Assembly (NCBI GenBank): GCA_905479615.1
Contig: CAJQNH010000042.1
Span: forward strand, 1 to 10,220
Direction: 5' to 3'
From: an uncultured Eudoraea sp.
Lineage (GTDB): Bacteria; Bacteroidota; Bacteroidia; Flavobacteriales; Flavobacteriaceae
Length of the DNA stretch: 10,220 bases
The number at the start of each line of letters is the position of its first letter. The stretch's first letter is position 1. Shown piece by piece: positions 1 to 6,720 of this stretch. The position numbers were made by a program, and so were the translations under genes. Under the pieces are notes generated by a model. It saw only the letters and a list, made by a program, of their open reading frames with translations. It did no database searches and was not told the origin of the DNA.

Positions 1-950
1 TCATTATTATAAATCTTACCCACGTATCTGCTGCCATGATCGTGAAAAAGAACCACCACTACATCGTCTTTATTAAATTTTTCCTTTAGCTGGAGAACAC
101 CTTTAATTGCTGCACCAGCAGAATTACCAAGAAACATTCCTTCTTCCTTTGCCAGTCGTTGTGTGTATACTGCGGCATCTTTATCTGTCACTTTAGTAAA
201 ACCATCTATAATATCAAAATTTACATTTTTTGGCAATATATCTTCTCCGATACCTTCAGTTATATAAGGGTATATCTCATTTTGATCAAATATTCCTGTT
301 TCGTGATATTTTTTAAATACCGAGCCATAAGTATCCACACCCCAAATTTTAATATTCGGATTTTTTGACTTTAAAAAAGTACCCACTCCGGAAATTGTTC
401 CTCCGGTGCCCACGCCAACTACAAAATGGGTTATTTTGCCATTAGTCTGCTCCCAGATCTCCGGTCCGGTAGTCAAAAAGTGGGCTTTTGTATTGGACGG
501 ATTATCGTACTGGTTTACATACCAGGAATTAGGAATCTCTTCTGATAACCTTCTGGCGGTAGAATAATAACTTTGCGGGTCCTCGGGGGCCACATCTGTG
601 GGGCAAACATAAACTTCGCTTCCCATGGCCCTGAGAATATCTACTTTTTCTTTGGATTGTTTATCGCTGATCACACAGATCATTTTATACCCTTTTACCA
701 CTGCAACAAGTGCCAATCCCATTCCTGTATTACCGGAAGTTCCTTCAATTATGGTTCCTCCCGGCTTTAATTTGCCTTCGGCTTCGGCATCTTCAACCAT
801 TTGAACAGCCATCCGGTCTTTTACAGAGTTTCCCGGATTAAATGTTTCATATTTAGCCAAAACCAGACATGGTAATTCTGCTGTTAATTTATTTATTTTA
901 ACCAATGGGGTGTTTCCAATGGTTTCCAGGATATTTTTGGCGTATTTCAT
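1..950 (-). CDS. Cystathionine beta-synthase / cysteine synthase family PLP enzyme (3' end outside window)
   Basis: This is a fold-type II PLP-dependent enzyme that condenses a serine-type substrate with homocysteine or sulfide, acting in the cytoplasm in sulfur amino acid metabolism. Reading leftwards from ATG at 950, 316 codons are open to the window edge. The PLP lysine is K44 in NPGNSVKDR (39-46 region). EGTSGNTG (69-76) is the substrate-binding Asn loop, GTGGTISG (181-188) is the phosphate-binding loop, and GNSAGAA (275-281) and FHDHGSRY follow near the end. Family members without CBS regulatory domains are about 345 residues, so roughly 25-30 residues are probably missing; a C-terminal CBS-domain pair cannot be excluded. 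The gene lies downstream of the permease on the same strand after a 133-nt gap that holds its own promoter-like element. Family is certain; the choice between cystathionine beta-synthase and cysteine synthase is not settled by sequence alone. Confidence 0.93.
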   Translation of the reverse strand, partial: MKYAKNILETIGNTPLVKINKLTAELPCLVLAKYETFNPGNSVKDRMAVQMVEDAEAEGKLKPGGTIIEGTSGNTGMGLALVAVVKGYKMICVISDKQSKEKVDILRAMGSEVYVCPTDVAPEDPQSYYSTARRLSEEIPNSWYVNQYDNPSNTKAHFLTTGPEIWEQTNGKITHFVVGVGTGGTISGVGTFLKSKNPNIKIWGVDTYGSVFKKYHETGIFDQNEIYPYITEGIGEDILPKNVNFDIIDGFTKVTDKDAAVYTQRLAKEEGMFLGNSAGAAIKGVLQLKEKFNKDDVVVVLFHDHGSRYVGKIYNN

Positions 951-958
951 AGACAATG

Positions 959-976
959 TAAAGATAGTATTTTCAG
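959..976 (-). promoter_or_regulatory. Putative -7 promoter box (TATCTTTA) with upstream CTGAAAATA
   Basis: Read on the minus strand, CTGAAAATA (976-968), one base, then TATCTTTA (966-959) lies 8 nt before the ATG at 950. TATCTTTA differs by one base from the Bacteroidota -7 consensus TAnnTTTG. A TTG at 993-991 lies 24 nt upstream and could be the -33 element, although that spacing is long. Transcription would begin almost at the start codon. Inferred from pattern only. Confidence 0.35.
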
Positions 977-1083
977 GAAGTAGATTTCGTCAATTCGTTT
1001 TAGGAATCGTTTGCGATTCATATAATTCTCAGTTAGTTCATAGAAACACCCCGCAGTTATGGGCAAGCAAAAAACTATCTTTA
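959..1083. repeat. 10-bp perfect inverted repeat spanning the intergenic gap, with an inner hairpin
   Basis: TAAAGATAGT at 959-968 is exactly complementary to ACTATCTTTA at 1074-1083. The arms bracket almost the whole gap between the permease stop codon and the start of the PLP enzyme, and the left arm overlaps the putative -7 box. Inside lies GAATCG-TTTG-CGATTC (1004-1019), a 6-bp stem with a 4-nt loop that is not followed by a T-run on either strand, so it is not a standard terminator. The repeat is seen directly; any function is unknown. Confidence 0.4.
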
Positions 1084-2325
1084 TTATTCAAATTTAATAG
1101 CTTTTACAGGCGTGATTTTTGTAATAATATAAGACGGTATTAAAAGCATCAGGAGACATAATATAAGTACGCCTAGATTTAATATTAAAACTGTTGGTAA
1201 ATCTATATGCACAGGAATGTAGTCGATATAATACTCTTTGGGGTTAGGAAATTTAAAAACCCTGTATGTCTCCTGAAACCAGATAAACCCAAGACCAAAT
1301 AGGTTGCCCCAAAGCAAACCAATAGTTATCAGATAAGCAGCGTTATATAAAAACACTTTACGAATACTCCAATTTGCCGAACCCAGTGCTTTAAGAATTC
1401 CTATCATCTGTGTTCTTTCCAATATTAACACCAACAGTGCTGTTATCATATTTATCCCGCCAACAATAATCATTATACCTATGATAAGGGCGATATTAAA
1501 ATCGAACAAGCCAATCCATTCAAAAATTTTGAAATATTTGTTCTTTATATTTTGGGTGTCCAGATTGCTAAGCGTTTTACCGTATATTTCTTTAGTTTTA
1601 ATATCAATATCTTCAAAGTTGTAGAGGAAAATTTCAAAGTTACCTACCTGATCTTCCTGCCATTTGTTAACCCTTTGAATGTGACGGATATCTGTAAAAA
1701 CATACTTGGCATCAAACTCTTCAAATCCACTATCATAGATTCCTGCGATTTTAAATTTTCGTTGATTCGGAGTTTTGGATGGGTCCTCATCCTTTAAAAA
1801 GAATGTAAAGAATTCATCGCCTGTTTTCAGTTGAAGCCTTCTGGCCATCAAAGACGACATTAGCACCTCGGTATTTAATTCTCCCTTAAAGTCCGGGAGG
1901 CGCCCTTCCTGTAAATATTCACTAAATACTTCCCAGTTGTAATCTTTCCCAACTCCTTTGGCAATAATTCCTTCGAATGTATCCTCGGTCCTTATGATCC
2001 CCGCCTTACTTGCAACGGCCTGTATATGTGAAATTCCGTCCACAGATGTAAATTCCGGATAAAATTCCTGATTCACCGATACCGGGACCACGGAAACGTC
2101 AGAAACATTATTATCGTAATTATAGATTTGGATATGGCCATTGAAAGCAGCAACCTTCTCCCTAATCTTATGTTTTAAACCCACCCCCGTGGCAATAGCA
2201 ATAAGCATCATTATGATCCCTAATGCAATTGCGGCAATGGCTATTTTTATTATTGGCGCGGATATACTAATTTTATGCTCCTTACCCTTAATAAGGCGTT
2301 TTGCTATAAAAAATTCTAAATTCAA
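1084..2325 (-). CDS. FtsX/LolC/LolE-family ABC transporter permease
   Basis: This is an inner-membrane permease of the lipoprotein-release (LolC/E) or MacB-like FtsX family, 413 residues, the usual length for LolC/LolE. One membrane segment lies near residues 24-48, followed by a large periplasmic domain (about 50-270), then three segments near 273-301, 324-350 and 375-402. The cytoplasmic loop at 302-325 (ERTQMIGILKALGS) is the family's ATPase-coupling region, and PVKAIKF at the C-terminus is typical. Such permeases need a LolD-type ATPase, which is not in this window. The start is chosen at TTG (2325), because MNLEFFIAKRL is where homologues normally begin; no in-frame ATG or GTG occurs nearby and a stop is met at 2340-2338. 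The gene is head-to-head with the NamZ gene, 3 nt away. The stop is a tandem TAA TAA. The transported substrate cannot be named from sequence. Confidence 0.9.
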   Translation of the reverse strand: MNLEFFIAKRLIKGKEHKISISAPIIKIAIAAIALGIIMMLIAIATGVGLKHKIREKVAAFNGHIQIYNYDNNVSDVSVVPVSVNQEFYPEFTSVDGISHIQAVASKAGIIRTEDTFEGIIAKGVGKDYNWEVFSEYLQEGRLPDFKGELNTEVLMSSLMARRLQLKTGDEFFTFFLKDEDPSKTPNQRKFKIAGIYDSGFEEFDAKYVFTDIRHIQRVNKWQEDQVGNFEIFLYNFEDIDIKTKEIYGKTLSNLDTQNIKNKYFKIFEWIGLFDFNIALIIGIMIIVGGINMITALLVLILERTQMIGILKALGSANWSIRKVFLYNAAYLITIGLLWGNLFGLGFIWFQETYRVFKFPNPKEYYIDYIPVHIDLPTVLILNLGVLILCLLMLLIPSYIITKITPVKAIKFE

Positions 2326-2328
2326 TAG

Positions 2329-3591
2329 ATGGCTTTTTTATCCAGATTCAAAAATACATTTTTATTGTGGCTTTTGATACTAACAGCTTGCGGAAACCCC
2401 GTAAAAAAAGATAAGGATTCGGCAGCCCTGGAAATACGAGATGCCGATGAACTGCTGGATTCAGTCATACTTGTTGGCGCCAATTCTACAGAAGAATACC
2501 TTCCTTACTTGCGAAAAAAAAAGGTAGGGGTAGTTGCCAACCAGACCAGTATTATTTTTAAGAATTACAACTTAGAAAATGGAGAGAATGAGAACTTCAC
2601 ACACCTGGTAGATTCCTTATTATCACTGGGTATTGAAATAAAAAAAGTATTTGCTCCCGAGCACGGATTTCGTGGAATGGCAGACGCCGGAGAACATGTA
2701 AAAGATGGTACGGATACAAAAACCGGGCTTCCTATACTCTCACTTTACGGTAAAAACAGAAAACCCACTTCAGCACAATTAGACAAGCTAGATATTGTGG
2801 TATTTGATATTCAGGATGTGGGGGTTAGATTTTACACATACATAGCCACCATGCAGTTAGTAATGGAAGCCTGCGCAGAAATTGGTATTCCTGTTTTAAT
2901 CCTTGATCGCCCCAATCCTAATGGTCATTATGTTGATGGACCAACAATGGAAATTGAACATAAGGGGTTTCTGGGCCTCACCCCCATTCCCCTGGTCTAT
3001 GGTATGACCATGGGAGAATATGCCCGAATGATTAATAATGAAGGTTGGCTCGAAAAAGGCATCAAAGCTGATTTAACTGTAATACCCCTCAAAAATTATA
3101 CACATAATTCAAGCTATAGTATTCCGGTGAGACCTTCACCCAATCTGCCCAACCAGGCAGCCATAAACCTTTATCCTAGTCTGGGGCTCTTTGAAGGTAC
3201 CAATATTAATGCCGGCCGTGGTACAGAAAGTCAGTTTCAAAGATATGGGGCTCCTTTCCTGGACAGTACTGCCTATGATTTCAGCTATGTTCCAAAACCC
3301 AATTTTGGCTCTAAAAACCCCAAGCAAATAGGAAAAAAATGCTTTGGTAAGGATCTCTCTGCATGGCCCAGAATGAGTGAAGTATCTTTACAGTGGTTAA
3401 TTGATGCATATAATAACACCAAGGATAAAAAATTAGTCTTTAACCGTAGTGGATTTACCAAACACGCTGGCACGGAAAAACTACAGCAACAAATTGAAGC
3501 TGGGTTAAGCGAAAAAGAGATAAAAAACAGCTGGCAGAGTGACCTGGATAAATTCAAACAAATACGCAGTAAATATCTCCTTTATAAATAA
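2329..3591 (+). CDS. namZ: NamZ-type exo-beta-N-acetylmuramidase lipoprotein (DUF1343, GH171)
   Basis: This is a 420-residue protein of the DUF1343 family, whose characterised members (NamZ, family GH171) remove MurNAc from the non-reducing end of peptidoglycan fragments during cell-wall turnover. A lipoprotein signal is visible: a basic start, hydrophobic FLLWLLIL, then a lipobox LTAC with Cys21, so the enzyme should be membrane-anchored outside the cytoplasm. Family motifs are KVGVVANQTS (about 65-74), FAPEHGFRG (108-116, with conserved E111), FDIQDVGVRFYTYI (159-172), DRPNPNG (193-199), and a C-terminal NINAGRGTE (292-300). The gene is complete and full-length. ATG 2329 is the only in-frame Met giving a signal peptide. 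It is divergent from a LolE-like permease and convergent with the hydroxylase (3-nt gap). Family assignment is firm; the exact substrate is inferred from characterised homologues. Confidence 0.92.
   Translation: MAFLSRFKNTFLLWLLILTACGNPVKKDKDSAALEIRDADELLDSVILVGANSTEEYLPYLRKKKVGVVANQTSIIFKNYNLENGENENFTHLVDSLLSLGIEIKKVFAPEHGFRGMADAGEHVKDGTDTKTGLPILSLYGKNRKPTSAQLDKLDIVVFDIQDVGVRFYTYIATMQLVMEACAEIGIPVLILDRPNPNGHYVDGPTMEIEHKGFLGLTPIPLVYGMTMGEYARMINNEGWLEKGIKADLTVIPLKNYTHNSSYSIPVRPSPNLPNQAAINLYPSLGLFEGTNINAGRGTESQFQRYGAPFLDSTAYDFSYVPKPNFGSKNPKQIGKKCFGKDLSAWPRMSEVSLQWLIDAYNNTKDKKLVFNRSGFTKHAGTEKLQQQIEAGLSEKEIKNSWQSDLDKFKQIRSKYLLYK
2349..2356 (-). promoter_or_regulatory. Putative -7 box (TATTTTTG) for the permease, inside the NamZ coding region
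   Basis: TATTTTTG on the minus strand matches TAnnTTTG exactly and lies 23 nt upstream of the TTG start, within the signal-peptide codons of the divergent NamZ gene. No TTG is visible at the expected -33 distance. Because the two start codons are 3 nt apart, each gene's promoter must lie inside the other's coding sequence, so this position is reasonable, but a chance match is possible. Confidence 0.3.
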
Positions 3592-3592
3592 T

Positions 3593-3622
3593 GCCTACTT
3601 ATCTGCCGGCATAGTGGTAGGC
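3593..3622. terminator. Weak hairpin at the end of the NamZ/hydroxylase convergent pair
   Basis: GCCTAC (3593-3598) pairs with GTAGGC (3617-3622) around an 18-nt loop that contains the palindrome GCCGGC. On the plus strand it is followed by TTTCTAT. It sits immediately after the NamZ stop codon and overlaps the last codons of the hydroxylase. The stem is short and the T-tract weak, so this is only a possible terminator for NamZ. Confidence 0.22.
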
Positions 3623-4434
3623 TTTCTATACTTGTGGAAAGGTTGCTTCAGGAGGCCGGATACACTTCCATTCTCCTTTTTGTCAGGAAAAGTATCCACG
3701 CCATACACAATATTGCCCCGATCCAGTTTCATGAAAGTACCGAAGATGTGATCCCAGACAGAGAAAATATTTCCATAATTGGAATCTGTATAAGGTAGTC
3801 TATAATGGTGATGCACCTTATGCATGTCAGGAGATACAATTACCCAACTTAGAATATCGTCCACTTTTTTTGGTAAGCGGATATTAGCATGGCTAAATTG
3901 AGTAGCAACAAGAGACAAAGATTGATAGAGCATTACTATACCTATGGGTGTACCTATAATAAATACACCCATTAATGTGAATGCAAAACGGATAAGACTC
4001 TCCAGTGGGTGATGCCGGTTGGCCGTGGTTGTATCTACCTCATGATCTGTATGATGAACCAAATGAATCATCCATAGGGGTTTCACCTTATGTTCCACAT
4101 AATGTGCCAAATAGGCCCCAATGAAATCGAGAAGTAAAACGCCTAAAACGACATAGAGCCATAGGGGAATTTCAGGTAACCAATTTATAATACCGAATTT
4201 AGTTGCAGTGACCCAATCACTGGATTTCAATAGCACAAAAGCCAGTGCAAAATTGATAATGATCGTGGTAAGTGTGAAGAAGAAATTAGGCAAGGCATGC
4301 CTCCATTTCTTATACTTAAAATTAAAAAGCGGTAATGCTCCTTCAAGAAGCCAAAAAAAGGTTATTCCCAAAACCAGAATAAGACTCCTGTGTGAAGATG
4401 GTATGTTTTCAAAATAGTTTAATATAACCTCCAT
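3595..4434 (-). CDS. Fatty acid hydroxylase / sterol desaturase superfamily membrane protein
   Basis: This is a 279-residue integral membrane di-iron oxygenase-type protein. Hydrophobic segments lie near residues 17-33, 50-69, 91-110 and 150-173. The diagnostic histidine clusters are present in order: HYVEH (111-115, HX3H), HLVHH (124-128, HX2HH), NRHH (139-142) and HKVHHH (205-210). Members hydroxylate or desaturate lipid acyl chains or sterol-like substrates using O2; the substrate here cannot be told. FSVWDHIFGTF (224-234) is a typical C-terminal motif. The gene is probably second after the YkgJ-type gene on the same strand (76-nt gap), though its own -7-like box sits directly before the ATG. 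It converges with NamZ with 3 nt between stop codons. No key histidine appears missing. Confidence 0.9.
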   Translation of the reverse strand: MEVILNYFENIPSSHRSLILVLGITFFWLLEGALPLFNFKYKKWRHALPNFFFTLTTIIINFALAFVLLKSSDWVTATKFGIINWLPEIPLWLYVVLGVLLLDFIGAYLAHYVEHKVKPLWMIHLVHHTDHEVDTTTANRHHPLESLIRFAFTLMGVFIIGTPIGIVMLYQSLSLVATQFSHANIRLPKKVDDILSWVIVSPDMHKVHHHYRLPYTDSNYGNIFSVWDHIFGTFMKLDRGNIVYGVDTFPDKKENGSVSGLLKQPFHKYRKPTTMPADK

Positions 4435-4435
4435 A

Positions 4436-4457
4436 AAGTAAAGTTACTTATTTTCAG
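4436..4457 (-). promoter_or_regulatory. Putative -7 box (TAACTTTA) with upstream CTGAAAATA and a palindrome
   Basis: On the minus strand, CTGAAAATA (4457-4449), two bases, then TAACTTTA (4446-4439) ends 4 nt before ATG 4434. The box differs from TAnnTTTG at the last base. The same CTGAAAATA plus TAnCTTTAC layout precedes the PLP-enzyme gene at 950. AAGTAA-AG-TTACTT (4436-4449) is a 6+6 inverted repeat overlapping the box and could be an operator. Pattern-based inference. Confidence 0.33.
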
Positions 4458-4510
4458 ATTAATTCTTTTCAGCAGGTCGGTCTTCTAAAACAAATTATTG
4501 CAGTATTTGC

Positions 4511-5005
4511 TTATTTCTTAATTCTCCGTTTCATGTCTTCAACGATATTATACGCAGCCGGACATATGGCTACATTCTGAAGTGTAAGATTTGTAATCTG
4601 TTGAAATTTTTTGCGATCAGTATGGGGAAACTCCTGACAAGCTTTAGGTCTCACATCATATATTGAACAATAGTTATCATCTCCAAGAAAGGTGCAAGGA
4701 ACTTGCTTAAGCACAAAATCATTGTCTTCATCAATTCTTAAATAAGTATCTATGAATTTTTGTGGTTTTTGCTTTAGACTTTTTGATATTCGAACAATAT
4801 CTGCATTTGTAAAAAGTGGTCCGGTAGTCTTACAACAATTGGCACAATCCAAGCAATTTGTTTTTTTAAACTCTGCCTGGTGTAATTCCTGCATGATATA
4901 GTCCAAATTCTGGGGAGGCTTTTTTTTAAGTTTGATAAAGAACTTTTTGTTTTCCGTATGCTTTTCTTTTGCCCTTTTGGGTAGGTTTTTAAGTTGTTCT
5001 TTCAT
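4511..5005 (-). CDS. YkgJ family cysteine-cluster protein
   Basis: This 164-residue cytoplasmic protein belongs to the YkgJ family (putative Zn- or Fe-chelating cluster). It has eight cysteines: C51, C54, C57 and C58 (CLDCANCC), C104 (PCTFL), C113 (YCSIY), C123 (PKACQEFP) and C148 (ICPAA). This is the family pattern CxxCxxCC followed by four single Cys, and RPKACxxFP is highly typical. The first 35 residues are very Lys-rich and lack Cys, a charged extension before the domain. The biochemical role of the family is not established. On the minus strand it precedes the hydroxylase gene by 76 nt; co-transcription with a di-iron oxygenase would fit a metal-related role, but that is inference. It diverges from the methyltransferase gene (90-nt gap). 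Confidence 0.9.
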   Translation of the reverse strand: MKEQLKNLPKRAKEKHTENKKFFIKLKKKPPQNLDYIMQELHQAEFKKTNCLDCANCCKTTGPLFTNADIVRISKSLKQKPQKFIDTYLRIDEDNDFVLKQVPCTFLGDDNYCSIYDVRPKACQEFPHTDRKKFQQITNLTLQNVAICPAAYNIVEDMKRRIKK

Positions 5006-5086
5006 CCGGATCTATAAATTCAAATTATTTAATAGTTTGCTGTTTTTACTTTCCATTCAAAAAGTTCACTTTTGCAGGTAAAATTA

Positions 5087-5094
5087 CAAATTTA
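5087..5094 (-). promoter_or_regulatory. Possible -7 box (TAAATTTG) for the YkgJ-type gene
   Basis: TAAATTTG on the minus strand matches TAnnTTTG and would give a leader of about 75 nt before ATG 5005. It abuts the start codon of the divergent methyltransferase (5096). No -33 TTG is seen at the right distance. For the methyltransferase itself, the nearest candidate is CACTTTTG (5067-5074), one mismatch from consensus. Weak evidence. Confidence 0.22.
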
Positions 5095-5095
5095 A

Positions 5096-5809
5096 ATGAC
5101 CAGGGATATTTTTGGCATGGCTCTGATTGATTTTCAAAAAGGAAATTATTCTGAAGATATTACAACTTACTCCTCACTGGAAGAAAAAGACATAATTCCT
5201 CTGCCTTATTTATTCCGGGATTATGACGCTATGCCCTTAATAGAACAAAAAGCTTTAGATCTCTGCCGGGGAACCGTATTAGATGTGGGATGTGGGTCTG
5301 GCAGCCACAGTCTCTATTTGCAAAATAAAGGTGTTGACGTTACCGGGCTTGATGAATCTGAAGGTGCTGTATTCACCGCTAAATCAAGAGGTGTAAAAAA
5401 TGTAGTACACTCAAATATCTACGATTATTCTGGTACGAAATTTGATACTATTTTGCTATTAATGAATGGGATAGGAATTGCAGGACAGTTAAATGGGTTA
5501 CCTTTTTTATTAAATCATTTAGAAGGATTATTGAATCCCGGAGGGCAGATATTGGTAGATTCCAGTGATATCATTTATATGTTTGAAGCAGATGATGATG
5601 GTGGTTACTGGATCCCTGATAATGGGAAATATTATGGTGAAGTAGAATTTACAATGGAGTATAAAGGGTTAAAAAGCGTTCCTTTTAATTGGTTGTATAT
5701 AGATTATAGCCGGCTTGAGCAGGTTGCTGAGCAAGAAAATTTAAGCTGTGAGCTTTTTTGTGAAGGTACACATTATGACTATTTAGCAAGGCTTGGAACA
5801 CAACCATAA
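5096..5809 (+). CDS. Class I SAM-dependent methyltransferase
   Basis: This is a 237-residue cytoplasmic methyltransferase with a Rossmann-like fold. Motif I is VLDVGCGSG (61-69), the SAM ribose-binding acidic residue follows in VTGLDES (D86), and the later strand/loop is LLNPGGQIL (145-153), the usual post-II motif. The N-terminal section, with YLFRDYDAMP and EQKALDLC, precedes the fold as in related flavobacterial proteins. The substrate (small molecule, protein or RNA) cannot be inferred; the Asp-rich stretch EADDDGGYW (164-172) is part of the variable substrate lid. ATG 5096 is used because the sequence from its first residues looks conserved. The gene is complete and ends 65 nt before the metalloprotease gene, which has its own promoter-like box, so they need not form an operon. 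Confidence 0.88.
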   Translation: MTRDIFGMALIDFQKGNYSEDITTYSSLEEKDIIPLPYLFRDYDAMPLIEQKALDLCRGTVLDVGCGSGSHSLYLQNKGVDVTGLDESEGAVFTAKSRGVKNVVHSNIYDYSGTKFDTILLLMNGIGIAGQLNGLPFLLNHLEGLLNPGGQILVDSSDIIYMFEADDDGGYWIPDNGKYYGEVEFTMEYKGLKSVPFNWLYIDYSRLEQVAEQENLSCELFCEGTHYDYLARLGTQP

Positions 5810-5842
5810 TAGAAGCCTGAAATCCACGTTGTATTTTATATG

Positions 5843-5850
5843 TAATTTTG
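5843..5850 (+). promoter_or_regulatory. Putative -7 box (TAATTTTG) for the metalloprotease gene
   Basis: TAATTTTG matches the Bacteroidota -7 consensus TAnnTTTG exactly and lies 24 nt upstream of ATG 5875, a normal leader length. The final TTG of the box is in frame with the gene and could be mistaken for a start codon. A -33 TTG at the usual spacing is not evident; a TTG at 5829-5831 is too close. Confidence 0.42.
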
Positions 5851-5874
5851 TCCGGAAAGAAAATAAAAGATGCT

Positions 5875-6669
5875 ATGAAGAAATTTCGAATACTAATTAT
5901 ATTGCTCACCATTGGTTTGCTCTTAAATTGTTCAAAAGACAATGACGATACATCAAATGGTGGTATTGACAAATCTGCCAATTTACTAGCCACCGGAGCT
6001 TCTGCTAATGATATCCTCTCCAATACCAAGTTCACAACTTTGTTAATAGAAGCCGCCTACGTTGATGGTTTCAGGCCTACAATGGAGACCATGAATAATT
6101 TTGAAATCTATCTTAGAAATCGAACTTTTAAGCAAAACATTCAGGTAGTATACAGGCAATTGCCTTCGCCTAATGAAGAAACACTAACATTACCGGAGAT
6201 TTCCGATCTTGAAAGCGAAAACAGGACGGAATATAATGACGGTGAGACACTTGCTATTTATATTTATTTTGCTGATGCTCCATCTGATTCCGATGATGAA
6301 GACGAAGGTATTGCGACTCTTGGAGCAGTTTATAGAAACACATCAATGGTCATCCATGAAAGCGTGGTGCGCCAACTCGCAAATCAGAGTTCACTAATTA
6401 CAGTTACTGATGTGGAAACATCAACCCTTAACCATGAATTTGGACATCTTTTTGGTTTGGTCGATCTTGGTTCTGAAATGGTGAATAATCATGAGGACCC
6501 GGATGCAGAAAATCATTGCAATGTAGCAGAATGCCTTATGCGGGGTGAATTGCAATTTGGCGGAGGTATGATGGGTGTTTTGGAAAAAAGTAAAATCTCC
6601 AAAGGTGCAGCAGTCCCCACTTTGGATCCTGAGTGTATTCTTGATCTTCAAAATAACGGAGGAAGGTAA
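5875..6669 (+). CDS. Lipoprotein zinc metalloprotease (metzincin-like, HEFGHLFG)
   Basis: This is a 264-residue putative exported metalloprotease of a type common in flavobacteria. The leader is MKKFRILIIL plus a hydrophobic stretch and lipobox LLLNC (Cys19), followed by an Asp/Ser/Asn-rich linker typical of surface lipoproteins. The catalytic motif HEFGHLFG (187-194) supplies H187, E188 and H191. Downstream, HCNVAECLM (214-222) gives His-Cys-x4-Cys-x-Met, which resembles the third ligand, Cys pair and Met-turn of archaemetzincins, but about 17 residues further away than usual. D197 or H206 are alternative third ligands. The start is taken at ATG 5875; an in-frame TTG at 5848 overlaps the -7 box and would bury the signal peptide. 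Protease activity is inferred from the motif; the substrate is unknown. It converges with queE across an 86-nt gap. Confidence 0.85.
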   Translation: MKKFRILIILLTIGLLLNCSKDNDDTSNGGIDKSANLLATGASANDILSNTKFTTLLIEAAYVDGFRPTMETMNNFEIYLRNRTFKQNIQVVYRQLPSPNEETLTLPEISDLESENRTEYNDGETLAIYIYFADAPSDSDDEDEGIATLGAVYRNTSMVIHESVVRQLANQSSLITVTDVETSTLNHEFGHLFGLVDLGSEMVNNHEDPDAENHCNVAECLMRGELQFGGGMMGVLEKSKISKGAAVPTLDPECILDLQNNGGR

Positions 6670-6701
6670 TCCATTCCCCTTTATATAGGTTTATTTTATT
6701 A

Positions 6702-6720
6702 TCCGGGTTTATAATCCGGG
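6702..6720. terminator. Hairpin in the metalloprotease/queE convergent gap
   Basis: TCCGGGTT (6702-6709) pairs with AATCCGGG (6713-6720) around a TAT loop; the 8-bp stem includes two G-T wobbles. It lies between two convergent stop codons, where a bidirectional terminator is expected. Neither strand has a clear T-run after the stem, so termination by the intrinsic mechanism is uncertain. The stem arms also read as the direct repeat ATCCGGG (6701-6707 and 6714-6720). Confidence 0.3.

Noticed and set aside
1004..1019. GAATCG-TTTG-CGATTC as an intrinsic terminator for the permease
   Set aside because: The 6-bp stem is not followed by a T-run on either strand and lies 65 nt beyond the stop codon.
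5848..5874. In-frame TTG 27 nt upstream as the start of the metalloprotease
   Set aside because: This TTG is the end of an exact TAATTTTG -7 box, and ATG 5875 begins a normal lipoprotein signal peptide. The upstream start would place charged residues before it.
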